DNA of 64,000 bases from Muricea muricata (Eukaryota; Cnidaria; Anthozoa; Malacalcyonacea; Plexauridae): positions 5,253,428 to 5,317,427 of the forward strand of contig OY979717.1 of assembly GCA_963855995.1 (NCBI GenBank). Reading direction: 5' to 3'. A program made the position numbers and the translations under genes. Below are positions 10,378 to 21,979 of the stretch, one piece after another. Every line of letters starts with the position of its first letter. The stretch's first letter is position 1. The notes beneath the pieces are model-generated. The model worked only from the letters and a program-made list of their open reading frames with translations. It had not been told where the DNA came from and did no database searches.

Positions 10378-11440
10378 CTAAAATCTTAATCGGATTTAGT
10401 CTGTCCGCACCAAGTTTCCGAAGAGTGACATTTTACTTTAATGAACACGCAGAATTATTCAGCTTTTTATTCCAACTTAATTTTACGGGAAGATTTTGCT
10501 ACATCTCGGGAATTCCACTTGCACGTGACATTTATTACAGAACTAGAGAAGTATTTGGCTGTGTATTCCATCCAACTAATTTTGCAGGGAGATTTTGCTA
10601 CATTTCGGGAATTTCACTTGCGATCGACAGCCGACAAGTCCATGTGCTTGCATAGCCAGCCGCTAAATTCCAATAGTTGGGATTAGATATCATAATTTTG
10701 AAAACGGGTGTAATATGCTCATTTCTGTAGATATTTTCCATTGTGACAAGAAAACCAATCATTTCCCCCCCCCCCTAGATTTGTGCTCTACATGTTATGC
10801 CGTCTTAATTACGGTTGAGGTCTTTAAGGGGCTAAGTGAGTTGACTCGCCTTGCAGAGCTGACTTGTAAATTGCGATTGTACATGTGCCGGGATGGCTCC
10901 AGAACGCATTAAGATTAAAAATTAATGCACAACACTCGAAAAATCGTTGCAAAATTTTTATTAATATATAATGGTTTGTATATTGCATGTTATGACTTCC
11001 TTACGTATAGAAGAAAGTTTTAGCTGCGATAAGTTTGTGTAGTAGTAGCTATTGGCCCGATCGGTTTTTCGCTTTTCAATTTTACGATTTCGGTTCTCGT
11101 AAAATGTTTTAATTTTGCAGTCCAAAATGTTATTAAAGCGTGTGCTGAAACATAAAACATAATTCATTTGCTATTTTGAGTTTAATGACTTTTATTTGTT
11201 TACAATTTCAAGATTAAAATCACTCCCGTGCCCGAGTTCAACTCAGTTTGCAGGACAACTCGCCCATGTAATCGGTCCCTTAAAATGTTATAATGATGAT
11301 TACCAATGTTATGATTACCAATGTTATCCTCTCATCCGCGTTTTACTCTCATATCCGTGTTTTACCCTCTCGTCCGTCCGTCCGCCCATCCGTCCGTCCG
11401 TCCGTATCCGCGTTTTACCCTTACCCGCCTTAAAGGCATA
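10258..11440 (-). repeat. Right arm of the large inverted duplication
   Basis: Inverted copy of 7790-9161. Here the kinase exon is continuous with further kinase coding sequence, so this arm keeps the original linkage. It lacks the MITE of the left arm (empty site 10402-10410), has the short form of the GGAC array (11371-11404), and has about 75 bp of extra sequence near 10830-10905. Confidence 0.88.
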
Positions 11441-12418
11441 GTACAAAAAATGGACTGGACTGGACAGTGGCGGACTGGACAGTTGGACTCATAGCAACGC
11501 AGGCAGCCAAAAAGCCCTGGGTACGAAGTTGGACAAAACTGTGAATGGGATTTAGAAGACCCGATTTGACTGATCCTAAAATGTGTTCGCAGAAATATGA
11601 AATGTTTTTTAGTATTTAACAACTAGGCTGTTTTTTTAGTGATATCCAATTGATGGTTTATGATTTATAATTTATGAGTATACTAGTTATGATTCGCGTC
11701 ATCACGTTTGTGCGTGCAAGCGCACGCACGACGCTCCGTAAAATTGTTTAAAATTTTGCATTAAAAGCAGACACTAAAGTTTCAACTTCATCGAAAAGTG
11801 GTGGATATGGACATTGTTTTGAGAAAGAACAAGTTTGTGTAATATTTTAAATAATTTTCAGGTCAGGAAAAAGTGTTGGTATATATTGTGTTGTTAATAT
11901 AATAAATTGAAACAGTTGGAACTCACAAGTTTTGTGTCGCGTGAGCAAACAAACCAAACGCTCCATAAAAATAATTTAAACAAATTCTGAAAATAATCAG
12001 AACATATTTTCTTTTGCGCATTTTCGTATTTCATCAAGTATTGACGGTTTACTGGATAATACGCTTAATATACGGATTAAAATGCTTAAATCTTGCCAAA
12101 CTTTCGCCAAATCAGCATCGTCTTGGATCGTCTGTTTCGCACAGTGAACTCAATATTGAAAATAATATTGAGTTCACTGGTTTCGCAGTACTTTTATGGC
12201 TTTCAACAAGATCTAAACCTACTGCAAACGTCTTTGGAAACGATACTGGAAAACACACTCTAATTACACCAGAACTTGCCATCTTACCAGACAAATTGCG
12301 TTTCATATGGTCTTCTACACGTGATAGGTAGTTGCGAAAGTTCACTCTTCCAGACAAACATCGCTACGGACTAGAATTTCAAATATCTCACAATTATTAT
12401 TCATTGCAGTATATTCTC
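11441..12418. other. No gene; contains a perfect short hairpin
   Basis: At 12141-12180 AGTGAACTCAATATT and AATATTGAGTTCACT form a near-perfect stem with a tiny loop. A short inverted-frame ORF at 12112-12357 has no recognisable motif. Confidence 0.45.
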
Positions 12419-12522
12419 ATGTGCTCACGCCATCAGAGACAAATACGAGATTTATTTGTTATGTGCTCACGCCATCAGAGACAAATACGAGATTTATTTG
12501 TCATGTGCTCACGCCATCAGAG
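12419..12522 (+). repeat. 42-bp tandem repeat, 2.5 copies
   Basis: Units at 12419, 12461 and 12503 (partial), starting ATGTGCTCACGCCATCAGAG. Almost identical to each other, so recent; length is a multiple of 3 but no host frame is evident. Confidence 0.9.
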
Positions 12523-12631
12523 TTATATTTGTCAACGTTTACAACGTACAGAATATACGTTTGACTTGAGGTTTATCGTCTGTTTTGATTTTTATTTACA
12601 TGGCTGACTTTTCTTGCAAAATGAATAATAA

Positions 12632-12777
12632 AAGAATTATTGAATTCGGCTTTCGCAGGATATCAGAATTATTCAGACCTCGGTCAGCGTTATCTGCCTC
12701 GGCTTCGCTTCGGCAGATAACGCTGACCTCGGTCTGCAGAGTAATTCCGATATCCTGCTCAGCCTCATCCAATAACT
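12632..12777. repeat. Foldback repeat with GCTTCGCTTCGG loop
   Basis: Stem halves GATATCAGAATTATTC / GAGTAATTCCGATATC and GGTCAGCGTTATCTGCC / GGCAGATAACGCTGACC around a TCGGCTTCGCTT loop. The ends (ATTATTGAATTCGG ... CCTCATCCAATAA) match those of the foldback at 44870-45017, so they are one family. Confidence 0.75.
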
Positions 12778-12784
12778 CTTAAAT

Positions 12785-14590
12785 GTTCTCACGTTGTACT
12801 GCTTATTCTCCTTGCTGGCGACATCGCAATCAACCCAGGTCCTACAGGTGGTTCAGGAACAACGGACAATTCAACAACTCTTGGGTTAAACGTTCTGTAT
12901 TTAAATACCAGAAGTCTAAAAGCACTTGTTCATCCAACTGGAGACAAATCGGTAAAAATTTGTAAAATTTCGCTGCTGCAACAATTGGCATATAGCGGTA
13001 ATTATGACGTTGTATGTGTATGCCAGACTTGTTAAACAAATCTTAAGCAGTGAGATCGTGCCTAATTATGGATCTATCTTCCGATGTGACAGAGGCACAG
13101 AGTGGCACAATTGGCGTTGGTGTTCTTGTTGCTGTAAAAACTGCTATTCAAGTCACCCGTCGACATGGAGCCTGAAAACACCGAAATTGTCGTTATCGAA
13201 CTGATAAAATCTAACGGCAAACCAGTCGTACTTTATACGTTCTACCATCCTCCAAACTCCACGCCTGATTATTCTTCAGTTGTCTTCACTTCCTTCAAAG
13301 AAATCCAGATTGTGTTGTAGTGATAGGAGACTTTAATCTACCATCTGTTAAATGGTCCTCCGATCTAAACATCCCCATTAACATCGGATGGTCTGCTGAA
13401 AATGGAGCTTTATACGATATGATCGAAGACAACTTCCTACAACAATTGATATACTTAGCCCAACACACATCGCTGGCAATATACTCAAACTGTTCTTATG
13501 TAGCACTCCTAGCATCATTGCTAACGTTTTCCTATCCCATCATGAGTCTTGTGGTTTCTTAACGGATCATTACATCGTGGAACTTGAAATTCGAATTACG
13601 TTCAAAAGAGCCACGCCAGTTAAACGCCAGGTTTTCGATAACAAAAACGGAAACTTCGATGGTCTCCGTGATTATCTTAAACAATTTCTTGTCAGTGCCG
13701 CTCCTACAACTAACATTGATGACTGCCGGCAACAATGGAAATGTGCTTTCCTAACCGCAGTGAAGAAGTATGTGCCAGTTAAAAAGATCAAATACACTAA
13801 CACTCCTCCATGGGTAGATAAAGAAGTCCGCAAATTAATCTGCAGAAAATACAAAGCACTAAAAAAATACCGTTTGAACAAAACTACTACTCGAAAGTGT
13901 AAACTACGAGCTCTTACTCAACAAGTAAAGTACCTAATTAAATACAAACACCGGGAATACCTTTCCAAAATAGAAAATTCCTTTGGTGACAACCCTAAAT
14001 TGTTCTGGTCCTATCACAAAGCCATCCTACATCACAGGAAACGTCAAAATAACGAGATTACCTACAATGGTGTCACGGCTAAAACGGCAAAGGAAAAGGC
14101 GACACTTTTCAACTCTTACTTTTTTTCGGTATTCCATCCACCTTCAACGAATTCAACGTCCAGTGATTACCCAGACCCATTTGAATCCGACGGACACATT
14201 TAAGAGATAACACTTAATGTTGATTAAGTTTCCCAATGTTTGAGCTACCTTGATACTTCGCAACTGGCCCCGACGGTATTCCATCTCGACTTCTGCAAGG
14301 ATGTAACCCCGAAATCGTTCAACCATTCTCTGCATACAGATCAAATTCCATCTGAGTAGACGTCCGCTAATGTCACTCCCGTTTATAAAGAACCAGCCGA
14401 GAATTACAGACCAATTTCGTTGCTGCCAATCCTTGGAAAAGTTGTGGAACGTTGCGTGTCCATCAGATTTTATGACCATATCAGACACCTGATCACGGAA
14501 TCACAACATGGCTTTCTAAGACAACGATCGTTTGTCACACAACTCTTACCTGTTCTACACGCGTTTGGACAATCCCTCGACAAAAATATC
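12785..14590 (+). pseudogene. 5' part of a CR1/Jockey-like LINE: endonuclease and start of reverse transcriptase
   Basis: Starts with the N-terminal hallmark GDIAINPGP (about 12815) followed by LNVLYLNTRSLKAL of the apurinic-type endonuclease. The endonuclease continues in pieces: VVIGDFNLPSVKW (about 13317) is the GDFN catalytic motif. The longest frame, 13577-14203, is the linker region (PPWVDKEVRKLICRKYKALK; NPKLFWSYHK). The reverse transcriptase start (ENYRPISLLPILGKVVERCV) lies at 14400-14465, followed by SQHGFLRQRSFVTQLL. Several frameshifts break the frame. The remaining RT is missing because a Gypsy LTR begins at 14591. Confidence 0.82.
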
Positions 14591-14755
14591 TGTAGTGTTT
14601 AGATAGTTAATATTATTCAGTCACGTGGCTTAGCGGACTAACCCGGATGACCGCATGGAATCGGGGGTCCGCAAGCGTATGTAAATAGCATGGCAGTCTT
14701 TCATTAAACAAGACGCCGGCTAAGGCGTTCACTCCGCCTGCCAAACGAAAATGGG
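14591..14755 (+). repeat. 5' LTR, recognisable start
   Basis: Matches 21066-21174 over about 110 bp with few differences (one is a 4-5 bp indel at GTAAATAGCATGGCAG). The LTR may extend to 16737, but its full length cannot be checked against the truncated 3' copy. Confidence 0.75.
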
Positions 14756-16740
14756 CACAAGGCCAGGCAGGGCTGTAACTAGAGAGTTCATTGGGGGTGG
14801 GGTACATTCACTTATTTCTGTTCTGTCCAACTAATTCCTTTTTAAATCAATTATTATTACGGTACCTTCCAAGGCATTTTAAGACATTGCTAGCACATCT
14901 TATGCAATCACTAAGATAACCAAAAATTAATGTCTGAGTGACCTGCCAGGCACTCTGTCCAGAGTCCTAGTAGGATTGCATTTTTTAGAATTTAATTTAG
15001 ATTAAAGACTTTCATAGTACATATGTTAAACAAGATTCTTTTGCCATAATGCCACCAACAAATAGCTGTTTTATTTTGCAAGTAAAGAAAATTTTACTAA
15101 AAGTGTATACAATACATCAGTCTATTAAATCCATCAATTTATTAAATCTATTCTGTAGCACACTGCCTGAAGTCTCCACGATATAATTTGTTGGGAAAAT
15201 GTTGGCTAGCCTTTTGATATATTGACAAGCTTTGAATTAGATATTTGATGTGTTGATAAGGTGTCAGGTAAATATTTGGCATGTTTATAAAATGTTGGTA
15301 AGGATTTTGACTAGTTGACAAGTTTTCGAGCAGACTTTTGACATGTTGATAAGATCTGAGTTAGTCTTTTGATATGTGGACAAGCTTTGAAATGGACTTT
15401 TGACATGTTGATATGCTCCTAGTTAGATTTTTGGCATGTTGATAAGATGTCGGTTAGGTTTTTGGCTTGTTGACAAGATGTCAGTTAGGCTTTTGGCTTG
15501 TTGAAAAGATGTTGGTTAGGCTTTTGGCTTGTTGACAAGATGCCGGTAAGGCTTTTGGCTTGTTGACAAGATGTCGGTAAGGCTTTTCACTTGTTGAAAA
15601 GATATCAGTTAGGCTTTTGGCTTGTTGACAAGATGTCGGTTAGACTTTGACCTGTACATGCCCACAAGTTGTCAGTTAGACTTTCGACATGCTGACAAAG
15701 TATTTACTTCCAGAAAGCTTCAGGTGTCAGTTAAAACATTGGTAGATAGGCAGGGTGTCTGATAAAGTTTTGGCAAATTAAGAAAGTGCCAGTTGAAATT
15801 TTACAAAATTTAAGTTAAATTTTGTTCTTTTTTTTATTTTGCATTTTTGAGTTTTTTTCTTGCTATTTTAATAATCATAGCAACAATCTTTACAGTAATC
15901 GACTTAAAAGTATTTCTGTGATCTGTATTTTCTGTGATATCCAATTTGAAATCCTTTCTCTGAGTCAACTATTCAACAATAAACATGTCAATTTTTTTAT
16001 AAAGAAAGTTATTATAAATACTATAGATAAAGACTAAAATGCCGCACTCAGCTATGACTGTTGACGTTCTAACAAAACAAGTATTAAAATCGCTCATAAA
16101 AACAACAAAAATTAAAAATTAGACCAAGCTATTAAGTCTGAAGTCTCCACGATATAATTTGTTGGGAACTTTAGACTAACATATATATTTCTGGAATTGG
16201 AATGTAAAATGTCTCTTACCTTTTATTTGCCGTTTTAAAACATTTCTGGAGCAATTTTTTGATAAAGAACCTTCCTGTCCCTTTTTGTTGACTATTACAT
16301 GGTAAAAATTGTGTTTTGTATGTAGATATTTCAGTAGAATTTGCGTTTGATTCTTGTGTAGAAATTTCTAAATTTCCTTAAAAGTAGGAATACAACAGAA
16401 AATGACGGAAGCACGCTCTCATCGCTCCTCGGTAAAGTTTCGCGGTGGAATTTGTCGTTTTAAAACATTTTGCATGAGAATTTTTGCACGTAAAACCTTC
16501 TTGCGGTTTAGATGTTCTAGCATACATGTTAAAATGCGTGTTTTGTTGACATATTCCGCTGGAAATTGAGTTTAAACGACGTGTTTAGGTCGGCTCACGC
16601 GGCTTGTGCCCAGCGGTATCACCCATTAGCGGCGGCACCGACTTCTGACACCGAAAAAAAAAAACAGAAACCGGGCGAATTTAAAACTCCGCCTCGCCTA
16701 CGGCAGGCGGAGTAATAAAGCATCGAGTAAAACACTATAT
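14756..16740. other. Non-coding region inside or next to the Gypsy 5' LTR, with minisatellite and 31-bp direct repeats
   Basis: No coding frame. An exact 31-bp direct repeat (CTGAAGTCTCCACGATATAA ...) occurs at 15167-15197 and 16138-16168. The right end has a G/C hairpin (ACTCCGCCTCGCC / GGCAGGCGGAGT, 16686-16711), a TATA-like AATAAAG and the LTR/primer-site junction. Either the LTR is about 2.1 kb or another sequence was inserted into it. Confidence 0.5.
15195..15700 (+). repeat. About 31-bp minisatellite
   Basis: Repeated units of AGGCTTTTGGCTTGTTGACA followed by AGATGTCGGTT. Units in the middle (15430-15650) are nearly identical; flanking ones are diverged, the usual pattern of a homogenising array. 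Confidence 0.9.
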
Positions 16741-16758
16741 TGGCGACGAGGATACGGG
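16741..16758 (+). promoter_or_regulatory. Primer-binding site of the Gypsy element
   Basis: TGGCGACGAGGATACGGG follows ACACTATAT directly; TGGCGACGAGGAT is the common start of the internal region in this Gypsy lineage. Confidence 0.7.
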
Positions 16759-16831
16759 ATCTGTCTCCACAACAGCATGTGGTAATCCACAAAAGGAAAC
16801 CACACCAAAATCGAAAGGAAAATAAAGAAAT

Positions 16832-18202
16832 ATGGCAGTAGCTTTGCCGAATTTTGCTGAATTTGATGTTCACTCGGACGGGGCAGTCGATACTCGATGG
16901 AAGAAATGGCTCGCTCGTTTTCGAAATCTTCTGCTAGCATTAGCTGTAGACATCACCAAAAGACAAAGAGCTCTTTTGCTGCATTATGCTGGAGAAAGCG
17001 TGAACGAAATATTCGAAACACTGCCCGATACGGATGCTGGCGAAGACGAAAACCCATTTGAAAAGGCAGTTACGGCTCTTACGAACTACTTTACGCCCAA
17101 AAAGAATCAAGAATACGAGGTATACGTCTTTCGTAAGGCTAAACAAGAAAGCGATGAAAGTATTGCTGCATTCCACACTCGTCTACGAAGGCTAGATATG
17201 ACCTGTGAATTTGAAAACACGGACAGAGAAATCAAAACACAGATTGTGCAGAATTGTTTGTCGCACAAACTTCGCATGAAAGCATTACAGAATCCTGATC
17301 TAACCTTGACTCAACTCCTGGACGCTGGGAAAGTCATGGAAATGTCAAAATCTCAAGCAAACAACATCGAAGGTAAGCAAGATGTAAACAAATTGTCGAA
17401 AAAGCACAATACAAGACCCATCTCGAAGCCAAACAAGGACGGTGGACATGTTGACCGGAAGTCAAGTAATTCAAAGTCACGCGACCGGAATATTACACCC
17501 GGTGAAAGTCGCACGTGTCGGAACTGTGGCAAAGGGTATCCACATCCGGGAGGAAAAACGTCCTGCCCTGCGTGTGGAAAATCTTGCCGTGGGTGTGGCA
17601 AACAAAACCATTTTGAAGCTGTATGCAGATCCAAAAATCCTAACAAGAGAAATGACCCCAAAGCTCGAAAATGGGACGTTCAAAACCTAGCGTATGACAA
17701 CTCCAGCTCCGAAGAATCCGACGATATTGCTTGTACATTCTCTGTTAATACCACTTGGAAAATGAAGTCGCAGCCTATGTTCCTAGTCATCGTTCATGAC
17801 ACTCCATTAACAATCATGGCAGACTCGGGTGCAAGTGTGAATGTGTTAGATGAAAAAGACTATCAATCGTTGACCAAGCCCCCTACGCTTCAGCAAACCA
17901 AAGTAAAAATTCACGCTTACAAGTCAAGCAAGTCCCTCACAGTTCTTGGAACATTTACCACGGTTTTAAAATTCAAATCGACATGCGTTAAAGACAAAAT
18001 CTATGTAGTCAAAGGATCCGGTGGTTCATTACTAAGCTGGAAAACTTCCCAGGACCTCGGACTATTGAAAGCAGTACACCATGTTAACGACAGTAGCTCC
18101 ACAAGAGTCGAGGAATTAGTAAAAGAGTATGATGAGCTATTTCATGGTCTCGGAAAGTTAAAGGGATACCAAGTAAAACTACACATCGGCGAAAGTGTCT
18201 AG
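16832..18202 (+). CDS. Gypsy gag and aspartic protease
   Basis: 456 aa from ATG 16832 (MAVALPNFAEFDV). Gag: WKKWLARFRNLLLAL and LLHYAGESVNEIFETL, followed by YFTPKKNQEYEVYVFRKA, typical of Gypsy capsid. Nucleic-acid binding: several CxxC units between 17515 and 17630, including CPACGKSCRGCGKQNHFEAVC. Protease: IMADSGASVNVLDE near 17815, the D-S-G active site. The frame ends at TAG 18200-18202, but the same frame reads straight on into reverse transcriptase, so this stop is probably a mutation rather than a natural boundary. Confidence 0.85.
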   Translation: MAVALPNFAEFDVHSDGAVDTRWKKWLARFRNLLLALAVDITKRQRALLLHYAGESVNEIFETLPDTDAGEDENPFEKAVTALTNYFTPKKNQEYEVYVFRKAKQESDESIAAFHTRLRRLDMTCEFENTDREIKTQIVQNCLSHKLRMKALQNPDLTLTQLLDAGKVMEMSKSQANNIEGKQDVNKLSKKHNTRPISKPNKDGGHVDRKSSNSKSRDRNITPGESRTCRNCGKGYPHPGGKTSCPACGKSCRGCGKQNHFEAVCRSKNPNKRNDPKARKWDVQNLAYDNSSSEESDDIACTFSVNTTWKMKSQPMFLVIVHDTPLTIMADSGASVNVLDEKDYQSLTKPPTLQQTKVKIHAYKSSKSLTVLGTFTTVLKFKSTCVKDKIYVVKGSGGSLLSWKTSQDLGLLKAVHHVNDSSSTRVEELVKEYDELFHGLGKLKGYQVKLHIGESV

Positions 18203-20858
18203 CCCGTTGCTCAGCCTCATCGAAGAGTTCCCTTCCACGTGCGTCAGCAGTTAGAGGAACAATTAAAACGCGATGAAGAGCTTGGAGTTGTGGAGCGAAT
18301 CGAAGGCCCTACACCATGGGTATCCCCCATAGCGGTGGCACCCAAACCTAAATCCCCTGGACAAGTCCGCGTTTGTGTGGATATGCGCCAGGCAAATCAA
18401 GCCATTAAACGAGAACGACACGTGACTCCCACCATCAAAGAAATCATTGGTGACTTAAACGGGGCTAAAGTGTTTAGTAAGTTAGATCTTAACCAAGGGT
18501 ACAACCAACTCGAGTTAGCGCCGGAATCACGGTACATTACTACATTTGGAACGCACCTTGGCTTGATGAGATACAAAAGATTGAACTTTGGCAAATCAAG
18601 TGCAGCAAAAATCTTTCAAAACGTCATCCGAGAAACCCTAGAAGGCATCCCAGGAACCCTTAACATCAGCGATGATATCTTGGTGTTTGGCAAGACACAG
18701 AGTGCCCATGATCACTCCCTTGAGGCAGTCTTTCGGCGGCTTAAAGAACGTGGCCTCACCCTCAACGAACGAAAGTGTGAGTACAGCAAAGACAAAGTAG
18801 AGTTCTTTGGCTACACCTTCTCTGGAGATGGCATCACACCAGACCCGAAAAAGATTGAAGACATCGTCAACTTGCAAACCTCCACATCTTCATCTGAGGT
18901 CCGAAGCCTGTTGGGGATGACTATTGTTCCAGGTTCATTCCGGATTATGCCACCAAGACAGAACCGTTACGCAAGCTTACCCATAAAGACCAACCATGGG
19001 AATGGACACCACGACACGATAGCGCAGTCAACGAGCTAAAAGATACCCTAGTAAAGGCACCTGTCACAGCGTACTTCGATCCAGTTAAAGACACCGAGTT
19101 GTCGGTCGATGCCAGCCCTGTTGGGTTAGCAGCCATTCTCTCGCAGAAAGGTCAAGAAACTTGAACTTCCCACGTCGTCACCTATGCCAGTCGTTCCTTG
19201 ACCGAGACAGAACAACGCTATAGCCTGACTGAGCGAGAAGCCCTCGGTATCGTTTGGGCCTGCGAGCACCTGCATCTGTACATTTATGGCAAATCCATAA
19301 CCGTCTACACGGATCACAAGCCGCTAGTATCCATTTTTGGTAATCCGAGCTCGAAACCCCCGCCACGAATTGAGAGATGGGCTCTCAGGTTACAGCCGTA
19401 TCAACTTACAGTGCGTTATCGGAAAGGCGACGGAAACCCGGCAGGCCACTTATCACGTCACCCTTCCAAACAGATCACCGCCGCCAGCCGAGAACAAAAA
19501 ATCGCCGAAGAATATGTCAATTACATCGTCTCCACATCAACGCCCAAAGCGATGACAGTTGCAGAAATTGAAGAAGCTACCAAAGCAGATGCGACGTTAC
19601 AAGCTGTATCCAAAGCAATCGAAACAGGTAACTGGTATGAAGGATCTCAGCAGTCAGGCGTAAACACAGCAGTTTTTGCTGCCTGGCAAAAATTGAAAAA
19701 TGAACTGACCGTCGGTGTAAACCCCCAAGTAGTCCTTCGCGGAACGAGAGTAGCCGTGCCCAGCAAGCTCCAACAACGCGTGGTAAACCTGGCACACGAA
19801 GGTCATCAAGGGGTCGTCAAAACCAAAGCACTTTTGCGTGAGAAAGTTTGGTTCCCCGGCATTGACCAGATGGTGGAGAAGAAAGTCAGTCATGCTGTGC
19901 GTGTTTGGTCTCAACGCCTGAGGCTAAACGTGAACCACTATTGATGTCTCCGCTTCCAAAAGCTCCGTGGTCAGAAGTTAGCATGGACTTCGCCGAGCTT
20001 CCAAACAGCGAGTACCTTTTGATAATCACGGATGACTACTCAAGGTATCCTGTGGTCGAAACGGTCAAATCGACGTCAGCAAATACTGTTATTCCAAAAG
20101 TTGATAAAGTTTTCTCAGAATTTGGCATACCAGACGTGGTAAAGACTGACAACGGTCCGCCCTTCAACAGAAGTGCATTCAAATCCTTTGCCCAGACTCT
20201 TGGTTTCCAACACCGTAAAGTAACCCCTCGGTGGCCAAGAGCAAATGGGGAAGTCGAACGATTCGTGAGAACGGTGAAGAAGGTGATCAAAACCGCGAAT
20301 CTTGAGCGAAAAAGTTGGAAACAGGAAATGTATCGGTTCCTTAGAAATTTCAGAGCAACTCCTCATACAACAACAAGAATTCCCCCGGCGACTGCACTCT
20401 TCAATCGAGCAATAAAGACCAAGTTTCCGGAGTTTAACGAAGGCCAACAAGCATCAACACTTGAAAAAAATGACCGCAGGGCAAAGAAGAAAATGAAAAC
20501 ATATGCTGACGCGAAGGCGTATGTTCGTCCATCCGAAATCAAAGAAGGTGACACTGTATTTGTAAGGCGTGACGACACGAAGAGAAAGCGAGATACTCCA
20601 TACTGACCTGAACCATATGTTGTTATTGCAAAGAAAGGATCAATGGTGACGGCGAGAAATAAAAGTGGCACAGTAACCCGGAATTCGTCGTTTTTCAAGA
20701 AAGCGTCGATCGAAATTCCAGAGACGAGTGATGACGAGGATAGTGACATTCCTGTGTGTCGACCTGAGGGAGCAGTGAACGAAGCACCCGAGTTACCCCG
20801 CTACCCGCGACGAGAAAGAAGACGTCCTAATACATATGGAGCACAGTTCCAGTGGTGA
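18203..20858 (+). pseudogene. Gypsy pol: reverse transcriptase, RNase H, integrase (multiply broken)
   Basis: RT: VSPIAVAPKPKSPGQVRVCVDMRQAN, then FSKLDLNQGYNQLEL, then the active site ISDDILVFGKT (18667). Break near 18920 (frame -1; consistent with loss of 4 nt). RNase H: LSVDASPVGLAAILSQ (19098), TGA at 19162, then LTEREALGIVWACEHL and VYTDHKPL. Break near 19885 in the integrase zinc region. Integrase core: SMDFAELPNSEYLLIITDDYS (first Asp), VKTDNGPPF (second Asp), ANGEVERFVRT (Glu). TGA at 20604, then the C-terminal tail to 20858 (RRERRRPNTYGAQFQW). Catalytic residues are all still visible, so decay is moderate. Confidence 0.87.
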
Positions 20859-21052
20859 AGCTATGAACGGTTAAAACATTTATTCGATAGACGCTCTTGC
20901 TCTTGTTCGTAATTAGAACATTTATTTTTGATGTTGCATTAAAGCTGAATAACATATTGCACGGCAATTATTGTCGTGTTTTGTTCAGACTTTTATCACC
21001 GAACACTTAACTAAGAATTAGTCTAACATCGAACTGACTTTCCTTTTAGTAA

Positions 21053-21174
21053 ATTTGGGGAGGGATGTAGTATTTAAATAGTTAATATTATTCAGTCACG
21101 TGGCTTAGCGGACTAACCCGGATGACCGCATGGAATCGGGGGTCCGCAAGCGTATGTAAATAGGCAGTCTTTCA
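21053..21174 (+). repeat. Polypurine tract and truncated 3' LTR
   Basis: TTGGGGAGGGA (about 21055-21065) precedes TGTAGTATTTAAATAG, the LTR start. Similarity to the 5' LTR ends at CAGTCTTTCA, where an A-run and LINE sequence take over. Confidence 0.75.
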
Positions 21175-21730
21175 AAAAAAACGTTAAGGACACTTAATTT
21201 ATATTTGATAATATGTCCAAGAAAGACTTACAAACAGGCATTAACTGAATGTGGTTTGCACACTCTAGAATACAGAAGAGATATAATGTGTGTAAATTTA
21301 ATAAAAGACATGAAACAGCCAACCCACAAACTAAACGATCTTCTGCCACCTATTGTCGGTCTGGTACGGGAGAAACACACGAGACTTAATGAAAATAAAT
21401 TTTATAATTTTAAATGCAAAACAGAACGTTTTAACAATAGTCCTTTAGTATATGCGATCCGCAAATACAATATGGCTTTTGACAATAATTAATGGTTTTT
21501 TCTTGGATTTCAAAATTTTAACTACTATAGCTTTGGTATTCTGGGGCACTTTTAATTAATTATTTTTAATATAGATTGTAGTTTTACAAAAACTCTGTAA
21601 TTGTACTTATATACATATAATTGATTTCGTCTCTCTTTTTCATGTAAATCACATAACAATTTAGCTGTCTAAGCTACTTAATGTGTGTATTTTTAATAAT
21701 AATAATAAAAAAAAAATAATAATAATAGTT
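21175..21730 (+). pseudogene. LINE 3' end (C-terminal tail and A/TAA-rich tail)
   Basis: Frame 21205-21492 has the tail motif YKQALTECGLHTLEYRRDIM ... FNNSPLVYAIRKYN seen after the RT of CR1/Jockey-like LINEs. A mixed TAA/A tail ends it at 21694-21730. It may or may not belong to the same LINE as 12785-14590. Confidence 0.65.
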
Positions 21731-21890
21731 TTCTTTGATGTACCGCGTGCTGTATATCAGATACATTTCTTGAATAAATAATTAGATCAAACTTGTGGAA
21801 ATAAAAATCTCGACGAATTTCGACATTAATTGCTTAAAGTCGAAAGATTCTATTAGAAAACCTCCTCAAAAATGAAATAAGTTACTCAAA

Positions 21891-21979
21891 TACTTCGAAA
21901 GTCGGGATTTATGGCGTATACAGCCCTCGGACGCTGCGCGTCCTCGGGTGCTGTATACGTCATAAATCCCTCCTTCTCG
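21891..21979. repeat. Foldback hairpin with CCTCGGACGCTGCGCGTCC loop
   Basis: GGGATTTATGGCGTATACAGC pairs with GCTGTATACGTCATAAATCCC around a G/C loop. Same architecture as the other foldbacks of this window. Confidence 0.75.

Larger units (their letters stand above)
14591..21174 (+). mobile_element. Decayed Gypsy (Metaviridae-type) LTR retrotransposon
   Basis: The same sequence beginning TGTAGT, with GTGGCTTAGCGGACTAACCC, occurs at 14591 and 21066, marking 5' and 3' LTR starts. Between them are a primer-binding site, gag-protease, reverse transcriptase, RNase H, integrase and a polypurine tract in the Gypsy order. Pol is of the type annotated as K02A2.6-like in invertebrates. In-frame stops (18200, 19162, 20604) and two frameshifts (near 18920 and 19885) inactivate it. 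The 3' LTR is cut short at about 21174. Confidence 0.88.

Noticed and set aside
14613..14807. tRNA-like look of the Gypsy LTR start (TTAGCGGACTAACCCGGATG)
   Set aside because: No B box or cloverleaf spacing; the sequence is duplicated as an LTR.
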